64,000 nucleotides of DNA from Rhodopseudomonas palustris JSC-3b (lineage in GTDB: Bacteria; Pseudomonadota; Alphaproteobacteria; Rhizobiales; Xanthobacteraceae), in contig KI632513.1 in NCBI GenBank assembly GCA_000504425.1, forward strand, positions 3,735,510-3,799,509, in the 5' to 3' direction. Made by a program: the position numbers and the translations under genes. Each line of letters begins with the position of its first letter. Within the stretch, counting starts at the first letter, position 1. Below the pieces are notes generated by a model. The model was not told the origin of the DNA, ran no database searches, and saw nothing but the letters and a program-made list of their open reading frames with translations. Below are positions 8,953 through 17,472 of this stretch, piece after piece.

Positions 8953-10157
8953 CGGTGCGTTCGGCGCTCTGGGGATGCTCCCTGCTGGCAGCGGTGCTGC
9001 CTGCGTCCTTTGCGGCCGCGCAGATTTCGCTGTCGCCGCCGGCGCCGATTCCGGCTGCGCCGGAGCAGCGACCGGCCGCGCCGTCGCAAATGTCAGCGCC
9101 GCCGCCGCGCGCCATGCCGCCGCAGGCGCAGCCGAGGCCCGCCGCGCCGCCGCCTGCGCCCAAGGCCGAGACACGGCCAGCGCCGAAACCGCAAGCCAAG
9201 CCGGCCGAGCCCGCGGCCAAACCGGCTGCCAAGCCCGATGCGGCTGCGGCCAAAAAGCCCGCCGCCACTCCGGGGACGCCGGCGCCCGCCGCCAACACCG
9301 CGGCGGCACCGTCCGAGGATGGCAGTGCCGATCTGGTTTATGGCGCCTATCAGCGCGGCCATTACAAAACAGCGCTCGACCTCGCCACCAAGCGCGCCCA
9401 GGAGTACGGCGACCCCAAGGCGATGACCATGCTGGGCGAGCTCTATTCCAATGGGCTCGGCATCAAGCGCGATTTCGCGAAGGCGGTGGAGTGGTACACC
9501 CGCGCCGCCGAGGCCGGCGACCGCGAGGCGATGTTTGCGCTTGGCATGATGCGGCTGTCCGGCCGCGGCGGCCTGCCGAGCCGCGCCGAGGGCGCGCGCT
9601 GGCTGGCGTCGTCCGCCAAGCTCGGTAATCCCAAGGCAGCCTATAACCTCGCTTTGCTCTATCTCGACGGCCAGACCTTTCCGCAGGACGTCAAGCGCGC
9701 CGCCGAGCTGTTGCGGCTCGCCGCCGACGCCGGCAATGCCGAGGCGCAATACGCGCTGGCGACCTTCTACAAGGAAGGCACCGGGGTCGAGAAAAACGTC
9801 GAGCAGGCGGTGCGGCTGCTACAGGCCGCGGCGGTGTCCGGCAATGTCGATGCCGAGGTCGAATATGCGATCGCCCTGTATAATGGCACCGGCACGCCTA
9901 AGAACGAAGTCGCCGCGGTCGCGCTGCTGCGCAAGGCTGCCCGGCAGAATAACGCCATCGCCCAGAACCGGCTGGCCCGGGTGCTGGTCACCGGGCAGGG
10001 CGCGCCGATCGACCGGATCGAGGGCCTGAAATGGCATGTGGTCGCCAAAACCGCCGGAAAAGGCGACCTGATGCTCGATGAAGCGCTGGCGCAATTGTCG
10101 CCGGAGGAGCGGGCCCAGGTCGACGAGGCATCGCGCAAATGGCTCGGCACCAAATGA
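8949..10157 (+). CDS. Secreted or periplasmic Sel1-repeat (TPR-like) protein
   Basis: A 402-residue protein. Residues 1-25 are a signal peptide ending near FAAAQ. A long proline/alanine-rich linker follows to about residue 120, then six or so Sel1-type repeats (for example AMTMLGELYSNGLGIKRDFA, AMFALGMMRLSGRGG, AAYNLALLYLDGQ, AQYALATFYKEGTGV). Sel1 repeats mediate protein-protein contacts; no catalytic domain is visible. The ATG at 8949 overlaps the thiE stop, so it is translationally coupled, which is odd for an exported protein and gives no clue to function. Confidence 0.88.
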   Translation: MTVRSALWGCSLLAAVLPASFAAAQISLSPPAPIPAAPEQRPAAPSQMSAPPPRAMPPQAQPRPAAPPPAPKAETRPAPKPQAKPAEPAAKPAAKPDAAAAKKPAATPGTPAPAANTAAAPSEDGSADLVYGAYQRGHYKTALDLATKRAQEYGDPKAMTMLGELYSNGLGIKRDFAKAVEWYTRAAEAGDREAMFALGMMRLSGRGGLPSRAEGARWLASSAKLGNPKAAYNLALLYLDGQTFPQDVKRAAELLRLAADAGNAEAQYALATFYKEGTGVEKNVEQAVRLLQAAAVSGNVDAEVEYAIALYNGTGTPKNEVAAVALLRKAARQNNAIAQNRLARVLVTGQGAPIDRIEGLKWHVVAKTAGKGDLMLDEALAQLSPEERAQVDEASRKWLGTK

Positions 10158-10250
10158 ACCGCCCTTGACGCCGCTGCCCTGGCAGGGCAATCCCCACCCC
10201 TTCCTTCAATCCAGACACAGACCTGACCCCCAGGTCATTTCGGACCGATC

Positions 10251-11039
10251 ATGCTGCAATCCGCCCTCATCAACGTCATGGTCAAGGCCGCGCGCCGCGC
10301 CGGACGGAGCCTCGCGCGCGACCTCGGCGAGATCGAGCACCTGCAGGTGTCGTTGAAAGGTCCCGCCGATTTCGTCAGCAAGGCCGACAAGCGCGCCGAA
10401 CAGATGCTGTTTGAGGATCTGACCAAGGCGCGGCCCGGCTATGGCTTCTACGGCGAGGAGTTCGGGCGGCGCGAGGGCACCGACAAGAGCCATACCTGGA
10501 TCGTCGATCCGCTCGACGGCACCACCAATTTCCTGCACGGCATCCCGCAATTTGCGATCTCGATCGCCCTGCAGCGCGAAGACACCATCATTGCCGCGGT
10601 GATCTACAACCCGGCCAATGACGAGCTGTACACCGCCGAGCGCGGCAAGGGCGCGTTCATGAACGATCAGCGTCTGCGCGTCGCCGGCCGCCGTCAGCTC
10701 CATGACTGCGTGATCGCCTGCGGTCTGCCGCATATCGGCCGTGGCAATTTTACGCTGGCGCTCAAGGAAATGGCGGTGCTGCAGCCCAAGGTCGCCGGCT
10801 TCCGCCGGTTCGGCGCGGCCTCGCTCGATCTGGCACAAGTGGCTTCCGGCCGGTTCGATGGCTATTGGGAGCGCAATCTGTCGGCCTGGGACATCGCCGC
10901 TGGCGTGCTGATGATCCGCGAAGCGGGCGGCACGGTGTCCGAGATCGACGGCGGCGACCTGCTCACCACTGGCAATGTGGTGTGCGGCAACGAATATGTG
11001 CACAACGAGCTGATCCGGCTGCTGCGGCCGCTGAAGTAA
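10251..11039 (+). CDS. suhB: Inositol monophosphatase family protein
   Basis: A 262-residue member of the Mg-dependent, Li-sensitive inositol monophosphatase family (SuhB). Metal-binding residues are GEE (68-70) and the signature VDPLDGTTNF (85-94), and the second signature AWDIAAGVLMIREAGG begins at 212. In Bradyrhizobium relatives this gene also follows the fba-thiE region. The substrate may be inositol phosphate or another sugar phosphate; a non-enzymatic SuhB role in rRNA transcription is also known in enterobacteria. The start is the ATG at 10251 after an 93-base gap. Confidence 0.92.
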   Translation: MLQSALINVMVKAARRAGRSLARDLGEIEHLQVSLKGPADFVSKADKRAEQMLFEDLTKARPGYGFYGEEFGRREGTDKSHTWIVDPLDGTTNFLHGIPQFAISIALQREDTIIAAVIYNPANDELYTAERGKGAFMNDQRLRVAGRRQLHDCVIACGLPHIGRGNFTLALKEMAVLQPKVAGFRRFGAASLDLAQVASGRFDGYWERNLSAWDIAAGVLMIREAGGTVSEIDGGDLLTTGNVVCGNEYVHNELIRLLRPLK

Positions 11040-11081
11040 TCACGCGGCGTTTCGCCTCGTTACTCGATCCTATCGATCGCT

Positions 11082-11112
11082 ATGCCCGCGCTTGCCGCGG
11101 GCATTTTCGTTT
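11082..11112 (+). terminator. Terminator after the inositol monophosphatase gene
   Basis: Perfect 9-base arms 11082-11090 and 11096-11104 with a 5-base loop, followed by TTTTCGTTT-like sequence. It is placed 43 bases after the stop. The same stem core (tgcccgcg/cgcgggca) occurs within dispersed repeat A, so it may be a repeat fragment used as a terminator. Confidence 0.65.
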
Positions 11113-11135
11113 CGAGGTCGTGCAGTGGCGCCTCT

Positions 11136-11330
11136 TATCCCTCCCCCTTGTGGGGAGGGTGGACGGCCCGATGTCAATCGGGCCGGACGGGTGGGGGTGA
11201 CAAGCAGCTGAGAGCGAAGCTGAAGCCGGTGCCCATCAAGAAACGCATCGATAAGTGAAGCCGCGCGCAAGTCCCCCCACCCCGGCGCTTCGCGCCGACC
11301 CTCCCCACCGCTACGCGGGGGGAGGGAGGA
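11136..11330. repeat. Dispersed intergenic repeat B, copy 1
   Basis: Two GC-rich blocks in opposite orientation (ccctccccctt ... ggagggtgg and ccaccccgg ... ggggggaggga) frame about 80 bases. A matching inverted arrangement occurs at 32610-32750. It fills most of the 355-base gap between the inositol monophosphatase and SDR genes; I see no gene there. Confidence 0.7.
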
Positions 11331-11394
11331 CGCAGTGCTCTGGGGTCATTTTATCGACGCCGGAGGGATTTCCAACGCCGAGAAGCTTCTCGGA

Positions 11395-12183
11395 TCACTC
11401 CGCGCGCTTTTTGCCGCGCAGGGTCGGCAGGCCGATGCCGGCGGCATCGAAGCCGCCATCGACCGCCAGTACCTGGCCGGTGATGTAGCTCGATTGTTCG
11501 GAGCTGAGGAAATAGATGGCGTCGGCGAGCTCGCGCTCCAGCCCGTAGCGGTTGAGCGGAATCGCATCGTGATAATCGGCGCGGATCGCCGGTGAATGCA
11601 CGGCTTTCGCCATCGCGGTATCGACCGGGCCCGGCGCCACCCCATTGACGCGAATGCCGAACTCGCCCAGCTCCACCGCGCATTGCTTGGTGAAATGCGC
11701 CAGCGCCGCTTTGCTGGTGCCATAGGCGACCCGCAGCGTCGAAGCGCGCAGTGACGAGATCGAGGTGACGTTGACGATCGTGCCGCCGCCGTTCTGCTGC
11801 ATCAACGGCGCCGCCGCGGTGGTGCAGATGAAGGCGCCGGTCAGGTTGACCGCCATGATGCGCGCCCAGTCCTCATCGCTGGTCTCCAATAGCGGCTTGA
11901 AGATTGCGATGCCGGCATTGTTGACCAGCGCGTCGAGCCGGCCGAAATGCGCCGCGGCGCGCGCGATGTCGGCGCGTACTTCCGCAGCGTCGGTGACGTC
12001 GCAATGCAGCGCCAGCGTCGCCTCGGGCTGGTCAAGCGTCGCCATCGCCTCTGCCAAAGTTTCGTTGTTGCAGTCGAGCAGCGCCACCCGCCAGCCCTCA
12101 TCGAGGAAACGTTGTGCCGCCGCAAAACCGATGCCGCGTGCTGCGCCGGTGACCACGGCGACCTTGTTAGCGCTGCTGTTCAT
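11395..12183 (-). CDS. Short-chain dehydrogenase/reductase (SDR)
   Basis: A 262-residue classical SDR oxidoreductase. The cofactor motif TGAARGIG is at 12-19, NNAG at 88-91, the catalytic serine region VTSISS at 139-144, and the YxxxK pair is Y154 and K158. The closing block with TGQVLAVDGGF is typical of 3-ketoacyl-reductase-like SDRs. D37 after the second strand (ALLDCNN) suggests NAD rather than NADP preference. The gene is alone on the minus strand, and a 16-base perfect palindrome (11378-11393) abuts its stop. The substrate cannot be told from sequence. Confidence 0.92.
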   Translation of the reverse strand: MNSSANKVAVVTGAARGIGFAAAQRFLDEGWRVALLDCNNETLAEAMATLDQPEATLALHCDVTDAAEVRADIARAAAHFGRLDALVNNAGIAIFKPLLETSDEDWARIMAVNLTGAFICTTAAAPLMQQNGGGTIVNVTSISSLRASTLRVAYGTSKAALAHFTKQCAVELGEFGIRVNGVAPGPVDTAMAKAVHSPAIRADYHDAIPLNRYGLERELADAIYFLSSEQSSYITGQVLAVDGGFDAAGIGLPTLRGKKRAE

Positions 12184-12872
12184 CTGCGTCCCCTTATTGA
12201 CTCCGCATCATCACTATAGCCTGTCCCGGCGCAGGCTCGCGCGGCTTTTGTGCGACGCAGCGGCGCAGCCAAAAGACGATGCGCGCTGTCATCGCGCTGC
12301 AATTTTCATGGATACGAGATCGGCGTTCGATCGATTCGGCGGCGCGGTTGCGGCGCCCGCCATCGGTGCCGTGCTATCAAGGCGCACTGATTGAGAATGC
12401 TGTGATCGCTTTGGCTATCGGACGTAGAACGCCATTGCCGCCACGACCAGCATGGCTGCGAGCGCCAGCGCTTGCAGCATCATGTCGCCGACCATGCGTC
12501 TGGAGAGGTCTTTCATCGCAGCCCCCGTTTCGTCCGCAGCGGTGCTGGCGCAGGCCGCGCCACAGCAAGATCGCTACAAGGCTCGCATCGCGACAAGCCA
12601 GACATCGCACAACAAGCACATGGGGGGCTGCGCGTGGCATTGGCTTCAAGAAGCCTGCCGACAGCAAATCTGCGCGATGAACTGCGCGAGCGCCTGCGTC
12701 CCCATGATGAGTGCGCCGGTTTCATTCCCCAACGGCGGAACTCATCGGCGAAGCGTGGCCAGCCAATGCGGCGGGAGTTTGTCAGCAGTTGTCATCGCAC
12801 CGCGGTGCATCCGTTGCGGGCGTACTGCGTTAGTGCTGTGGCGCGGGGCACTATCAGGCAACGGAGAGCGCG
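12184..12872. other. 689-base intergenic region
   Basis: The region separates the SDR and YciI-like genes. Apart from a candidate 33-codon membrane peptide (12415-12516, minus strand) I see no convincing coding sequence; several open frames here lack recognisable domains, good start sites or consistent codon use. Promoters for the two flanking divergent genes should lie at its edges. Confidence 0.5.
12415..12516 (-). CDS. Possible small membrane peptide, 33 aa
   Basis: An open frame of 33 codons begins MKDLSRRMVGDMM and continues as a single strongly hydrophobic segment (LQALALAAMLVVAAMAFYV), ending in Arg. The basic N-terminus followed by one helix fits a single-pass inner-membrane peptide with cytoplasmic N-terminus. 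The ribosome site is poor (only a GGGGG run upstream). No family is recognised. In a high-GC genome short open frames arise by chance, so the call rests on the clean signal-anchor composition. Confidence 0.4.
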   Translation of the reverse strand: MKDLSRRMVGDMMLQALALAAMLVVAAMAFYVR

Positions 12873-13286
12873 ATGCGTTTCATGGTGATTGTCAAAGCCA
12901 GTGCCGACAGCGAAGCGGGCGTGATGCCGACCACCGAGCTGTTGACTGCGATGGGGCGGTTCAATGAAGAGATGGTGCGTGCCGGCGTGATGGTCGCCGG
13001 CGAGGGATTGCAGCCGAGCAGCAAAGGCGCGCGCATTCATTTCAGCGACGCAGAACCTAAGGTAACGCGCGGACCGTTTGCCGATCCGCAGTCGCTGATC
13101 GCAGGCTTCTGGCTGATCGAGGTCGGCTCGCTTGATGAGGCGATTAGCTGGATGAAGCGCGCGCCATTTCCCAGCGGCGATGCCATCGAGATCCGCCAGG
13201 TGTTTTCCGCCGAGGATTTTGGCGAGGCGCTGACCCCCGAACTGCGCGAACAGGAACAGCGGCTGCGCGCCGGCCTGTCGTCCTGA
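12873..13286 (+). CDS. YciI-like (DGPF-domain) protein
   Basis: A 137-residue protein of the YciI-related dimeric alpha-beta barrel group. It has MRFMVIVKAS at the N-terminus and RGPFADPQSLIAGFWLIEV (66-84), a variant of the family DGPFxExKExxxGFxxxE motif, followed by the helix SLDEAISWMKRAP. Such proteins are common in rhizobia, sometimes next to sigma factors, but the function is unknown. The ATG at 12873 has GGAGAG nearby. The tetR gene downstream is on the same strand after 94 bases. Confidence 0.85.
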   Translation: MRFMVIVKASADSEAGVMPTTELLTAMGRFNEEMVRAGVMVAGEGLQPSSKGARIHFSDAEPKVTRGPFADPQSLIAGFWLIEVGSLDEAISWMKRAPFPSGDAIEIRQVFSAEDFGEALTPELREQEQRLRAGLSS

Positions 13287-13358
13287 TCGGGGCCAGTGGC
13301 GCCGAGAGCAGGCGGGGCGGGTGCACGCCCTTGCGTGCGGGCCGTGACCTTTGCGCGC

Positions 13359-13387
13359 AGCTCATGTAAAAGCCCTTCACATGAGCT
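13359..13387. promoter_or_regulatory. Perfect inverted repeat over the tetR start codon (probable operator)
   Basis: Arms agctcatgt (13359-13367) and acatgagct (13379-13387) are exact reverse complements with an 11-base spacer. The right arm contains the ATG of the TetR-family gene (13381). A symmetrical site of this size at a TetR gene start is typical of autoregulation, although bases shared with the start codon make the position unusual. Confidence 0.6.
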
Positions 13388-14082
13388 GGCGCAAGGAACA
13401 GAGCCGCGCTGAACGCGGCTACCATCACGGCAATTTGAAAGAGGCGTTGCTGCAGGCGGCACTCGGCTTGATCGCCGAGAAGGGGCCGGGCGGCTTCACC
13501 TTTGCCGATGCCGCGCGCATGGCCGGCGTCAGCCCCGCGGCGCCGTATCGCCACTTTCGCGATCGCGACGAATTGTTGTCGAGCATCGCGCAGCGCGGCT
13601 TTGAGCAGTTCGAAGCAGAGCTGGCGGCGGCCTGGGATGATGGCCGTCCTGACACCACCTCGGCGTTCCAGCGGGTCGGCAAGGCCTATCTGGCGTTCGC
13701 GCGCCGCGAACCGGCGTACTATTCGGCGATGTTCGAATCCGGCGTGCCGATCGATCGCAATCCGCTGCTGATGGCGGCGTCGGAGCGCGCCTTCAACGTG
13801 ATCCGCAGCGCCGCCGAGCGGCTGGTGACACTGACGCCGCCCGGCGTGCCGCGGCCGCCGGCGCTGATGATGGCGCTGCACATCTGGTCGATGGCGCATG
13901 GCATCGCCTCGCTGTTCAGCCGCGGCGACGGCGCACGCCGCAAATTGCCGATGGCGCCGGAAGAATTGCTGGAAGCTGGCGTGCTGATCTATCTGCGCGG
14001 CCTTGGCTTCCCGGCTGGGTCGTCCGAGCCGAAAGCGCCGGAGCCGAAGCCGGCCGGCCCATGGGGCACGCCGCGCCCGTAA
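13381..14082 (+). CDS. TetR/AcrR family transcriptional regulator
   Basis: A 233-residue repressor-type regulator. The N-terminal helix-turn-helix (ALLQAALGLIAEKGPGGFTF ... MAGVSPAAPYRHFRDRDELL) is a standard TetR_N domain at about 20-65. The C-terminal ligand domain resembles the WHG type (AYLAFARREPAYYSAMFES near 100-118). The C-terminus is proline- and lysine-rich. The ATG at 13381 is chosen over a TTG at 13351. It lies inside a perfect inverted repeat that could be its own operator. The ligand is unknown, and the neighbouring YciI-like and DUF2852 genes are the nearest candidate targets. Confidence 0.9.
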   Translation: MSWRKEQSRAERGYHHGNLKEALLQAALGLIAEKGPGGFTFADAARMAGVSPAAPYRHFRDRDELLSSIAQRGFEQFEAELAAAWDDGRPDTTSAFQRVGKAYLAFARREPAYYSAMFESGVPIDRNPLLMAASERAFNVIRSAAERLVTLTPPGVPRPPALMMALHIWSMAHGIASLFSRGDGARRKLPMAPEELLEAGVLIYLRGLGFPAGSSEPKAPEPKPAGPWGTPRP

Positions 14083-14160
14083 GCGCCTTACACGCGCTGT
14101 TTTCAGAACGCGCCAGACCAGAACGCTCGCGCTGATCGGGTCTCAGTCCAACCGCTCCTA

Positions 14161-14300
14161 CCATTGACCCGTCATGCCCGCGTTTGTCGCGGGCATCCGC
14201 GTCTTGAAAGCGCTGCAAGATCAAAGACGTGGATGGCCGGGACGGAGCCCGGCCATGACATGCGGATGGGGTAGTATCAATTCCCGTTGGTCTCAGTCCG
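14161..14300 (+). repeat. Dispersed intergenic repeat A, copy near 14.2 kb
   Basis: About 140 bases containing cgtcatgcccgcg...cgcgggcat, gtcttgaaag, caagatca, gacgtggatggccgggac and a tatcaattcccgttgg-like end. The same ordered blocks occur at 37915-38046 and, in reverse, around the IS element at 55.3 and 56.6 kb. The unit contains two strong internal stems (cgcg-type and ggccggg-type), so it would fold if transcribed. Confidence 0.8.
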
Positions 14301-14390
14301 TCGGAACCGAGAAGCGCCAGCGCGCACCTTCCCTTGATTGCCGCGAATTAATCTTGGCCGCGCTTGACAAATGGCAGGACAGGTTTAGCG

Positions 14391-14409
14391 ATGTAAATGT
14401 TATTTACAT
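14391..14409. promoter_or_regulatory. 19-bp perfect palindrome upstream of the DUF2852 gene
   Basis: ATGTAAAT and ATTTACAT are exact reverse complements about a 3-base centre. The site is 34 bases before the DUF2852 start and 22 bases after a good -35-like TTGACA (14364-14369). Its AT-richness stands out against the flanking GC-rich DNA. It looks like the binding site of a dimeric repressor or activator. Confidence 0.6.
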
Positions 14410-14442
14410 TCACACGGCATGGTGCCGTTCAAGGAGAGGGAA

Positions 14443-14913
14443 ATGGCTAACGCCGCAGATCTCAATCGATGGGGCGGTTCGGCTGGCGATGATCGCAGTT
14501 GGTCGATGTCGCGGACGCCTTGGCATCCCGGCTGGATCGCGCTGACCGTGCTGGGCTTCATCATCTGGTGGCCGATCGGCCTCGCACTTCTCTTCTTCAC
14601 GCTCGGGAGCAGGAAAATGGGTTGCTGGGATCAGGGCCGGTTCACCTCCAAGATGGACCGCATGCAATCGAAGATGGATCGGATGCGCAGCCGCATGGAG
14701 CAGAGTGGCTTCGGCTTCGGCCCGCCCTCCAGCGGCAACCGCGCGTTCGATGAATATCGCGAGCAGACGCTGCGCCGGCTCGAGGAGGAGCAGGTCGAGT
14801 TCAAGAACTTCCTGGAGCGGCTGCGCCACGCCAAGGACAAGGAAGAGTTCGACCTGTTCATGGCACAGCACCGCACCAATCCGGCGTCCAATGACAGTAA
14901 GCCGCAGGGCTAA
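14443..14913 (+). CDS. DUF2852 membrane protein
   Basis: A 156-residue protein of the alphaproteobacterial family DUF2852. One or two hydrophobic segments at about 22-50 (WIALTVLGFIIWWPIGLALL) are followed by a charged, methionine-rich helical part (RFTSKMDRMQSKMDRMRSRM) and the conserved tail EEEQVEFKNFLERLRHAKDK. The ATG at 14443 has AGGAGAGG seven bases upstream; the longer frame from 14419 is less likely. The function is unknown. A perfect palindrome in its promoter region suggests specific control. Confidence 0.85.
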   Translation: MANAADLNRWGGSAGDDRSWSMSRTPWHPGWIALTVLGFIIWWPIGLALLFFTLGSRKMGCWDQGRFTSKMDRMQSKMDRMRSRMEQSGFGFGPPSSGNRAFDEYREQTLRRLEEEQVEFKNFLERLRHAKDKEEFDLFMAQHRTNPASNDSKPQG

Positions 14914-15296
14914 ACGCCCCGCCGCCTGACCACGCCACCTGCCACGCCAAACGCCACAATTTGGCTCCAAGCCGCCCGGTTGCCCCCGCAGCCGGGCGGT
15001 GTCGTGTGTGCCTGCTTTGTCGGCGCCTGCCCCCGCAACACCGCATGGCGCCTGCGACTTTTCGAACCCTCGCCAGTTTGGTAACCCAACCTTAACCAAG
15101 ATTAGCGTTTGGTTAGAAGCGTCGGGAAGCGCCGCCAGCCCTCGTTTTGACACGTTGGCAGGGGATGCACTCTACGGCTTCGGCCGGGCTCCCCATGCGA
15201 CAGATCAGGCTTTGGCGCCGGTGCATTCGCCCCGCTGGCCCGCCGCCCGCGGAACCGCGGCCGCCGATGTGAACTTGCGTGAAAGGACAATCGATA
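14914..15296. other. 383-base intergenic region before tolQ
   Basis: It holds a GC-rich hairpin without T-run just after the DUF2852 gene (arms 14972-14979 and 14992-14999) and presumably the tol operon promoter. No coding sequence or known RNA is recognised. An AT-richer patch at 15060-15120 is the likeliest promoter region. Confidence 0.4.
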
Positions 15297-16010
15297 ATGA
15301 ACCCGGCCGAGGTGACTCAGTCAGCAATGCCGCTGGTATCAGCCGACGTTTCACTCATTGCGCTGTTCTGGCAGGCCCATTGGGTCGTCAAAGCGGTGAT
15401 GCTTGGACTGCTGGCGTGTTCGGTCTGGGTCTGGGCGATCGCGATCGACAAGATTCTGCTCTACTCGCGCACCAAGCGCGCCATGGATCGCTTCGAGCAG
15501 GCGTTCTGGTCGGGCGAATCGATCGATGAGCTGTATCGGGCGTTGGCGTCGAAGCCGACCCATTCGATGGCGGCCTGCTTTGTGGCGGCGATGCGCGAGT
15601 GGAAGCGTTCGTTCGAGAGCCAGGCGCGCTCGGTCGCAGGCCTACAGATGCGCATCGAAAAAGTGATGAACGTCTCGATCGCGCGCGAGATCGACCGGCT
15701 GGAACGGCGGCTTTTGGTGCTGGCCACGGTCGGCTCGGCTGGCCCGTTCGTTGGCCTGTTCGGCACGGTCTGGGGCATCATGTCGAGCTTCCAGTCGATC
15801 GCCGCGTCGAAGAATACCTCACTGGCGGTGGTGGCGCCGGGCATCGCCGAGGCGCTGTTTGCCACCGCGATCGGCCTTATCGCCGCCATTCCGGCCACTA
15901 TTTTCTATAACAAGTTCACTTCCGAGGTGAATCGCCAGGCGCAGCGGCTCGAAGGATTCGCCGATGAGTTCTCCGCGATCCTGTCGCGCCAGATCGACGA
16001 ACGTGGCTAA
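15297..16010 (+). CDS. tolQ: Tol-Pal system inner-membrane proton channel TolQ
   Basis: A 237-residue MotA/TolQ/ExbB family protein that with TolR forms the proton-motive-force-driven motor of the Tol-Pal system at the division site. There are three transmembrane segments: residues about 28-48 (VKAVMLGLLACSVWVWAIAI), 135-160 (VGSAGPFVGLFGTVWGIMSSF) and 175-200 (GIAEALFATAIGLIAAIPATI), with the conserved GLFGTVWG and AEALxATAxGLxAAIPA motifs. The ATG at 15297 has AAGGA about nine bases upstream, while a GTG at 15279 is an alternative. tolR follows after 33 bases. Confidence 0.96.
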   Translation: MNPAEVTQSAMPLVSADVSLIALFWQAHWVVKAVMLGLLACSVWVWAIAIDKILLYSRTKRAMDRFEQAFWSGESIDELYRALASKPTHSMAACFVAAMREWKRSFESQARSVAGLQMRIEKVMNVSIAREIDRLERRLLVLATVGSAGPFVGLFGTVWGIMSSFQSIAASKNTSLAVVAPGIAEALFATAIGLIAAIPATIFYNKFTSEVNRQAQRLEGFADEFSAILSRQIDERG

Positions 16011-16043
16011 GGAACGGGTTTTGCGCGCGAGGGACTGTCGATC

Positions 16044-16493
<450 letters not shown>

Positions 16494-16500
16494 TTAGTCG

Positions 16501-17445
16501 GTGAAAGTCGACAAGACACTGATGGCGTCGATTGCCCTGCACGTTCTCGTGATCGGGTACGGCATCGTGTCTTTCTCGGCGCGCTCGCTGGAAGCGCCGC
16601 CGCCGGAATCGATGCCGATCGATATCATCTCGGCTGACCAGCTCTCAAAACTCACCGCCGGTACCAAATCGGGCGAAAAGGACAAGCCGAAGCCGCTGGT
16701 TGAGAAGGTCGCCGAAGCCAAGCCGGTGGAAGACACCGTCGGCAAGATTTCCGAAAAGCAGCCGGTTGAGACTTCGGTGGCGCCAACGCCGCCGCCGAAG
16801 CCGGTCGAGAAGCCGGTCGAGAAGAAGCCCGATCCACCAAAGCCGGTCGCCGAAGAAAAGCCGAAGAACGAGCCAAAGCCGATCGAGAAGAAGCCGGATC
16901 CGCCCAAGGTCGATCCGATCGCTGAGGCTTTGAAGAAGGACGACAGCAAGAAGCCGACGCCGAAGCCGGAAGCCAAGGCCGCGCCGCCGCAGCCGCCCAA
17001 GCCGAAGCAGGAGCGGGTGTTCGACCAGTCGAAGATCGCGGCGCTGCTCGACAAGCGCGATCCGACCCGGCAGGCCGCGACCGGCTCGGAGCTCAACGCC
17101 CAAAATCGGCTTGGCAGTCCGCGCGGCACCGCCGCGACGCTGTCGCAGTCCGAGCTTGATGCGCTGCGCGCCCGCCTGACCCAGCTTTGGAATGTGCAGG
17201 CCGGCACCGAGCGCCCCGAGGAGCTGATCGTCGATATCCGCATCCGCCTGACCCCCGATCGCCGCTTGGCGGCGCCGCCGGAAATCGTGTCGCGCGGCTC
17301 CTCGCCGCGCTATCAGGCCGCTGCTGACGCTGCGATGCGCGCGGTGTTGCAGGGCCAGCCTTATGAGATGCTGCGGGCCGAAACCTACGATCAGTGGAAA
17401 GACATGATCGTGACCTTCGACCCGCGCCAAATGTTTCGCAGCTAA
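16501..17445 (+). CDS. tolA: Tol-Pal system protein TolA
   Basis: A 314-residue TolA-type protein that links the TolQR motor to TolB/Pal. It begins with a GTG seven bases after the tolR stop. A single transmembrane helix (about 8-27) is followed by a long proline/lysine/glutamate-rich periplasmic stalk (about 55-180, many KPVEKK- and KPDPPK-like units) and a compact C-terminal domain with ELDALRARLTQLW. The low-complexity stalk is typical of rhizobial TolA, which is shorter and more proline-rich than the alanine-rich helix of E. coli TolA. Confidence 0.92.
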   Translation: MKVDKTLMASIALHVLVIGYGIVSFSARSLEAPPPESMPIDIISADQLSKLTAGTKSGEKDKPKPLVEKVAEAKPVEDTVGKISEKQPVETSVAPTPPPKPVEKPVEKKPDPPKPVAEEKPKNEPKPIEKKPDPPKVDPIAEALKKDDSKKPTPKPEAKAAPPQPPKPKQERVFDQSKIAALLDKRDPTRQAATGSELNAQNRLGSPRGTAATLSQSELDALRARLTQLWNVQAGTERPEELIVDIRIRLTPDRRLAAPPEIVSRGSSPRYQAAADAAMRAVLQGQPYEMLRAETYDQWKDMIVTFDPRQMFRS

Positions 17446-17472
17446 TTCCTTTGCCCTTTGAATGAGCCCGCA

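Noticed and set aside
12279-12680. Several open frames of 90-170 codons between the SDR and YciI-like genes
   Set aside because: They are Arg/Ser/Ala-rich, lack domains and good ribosome sites, and overlap each other in different frames.
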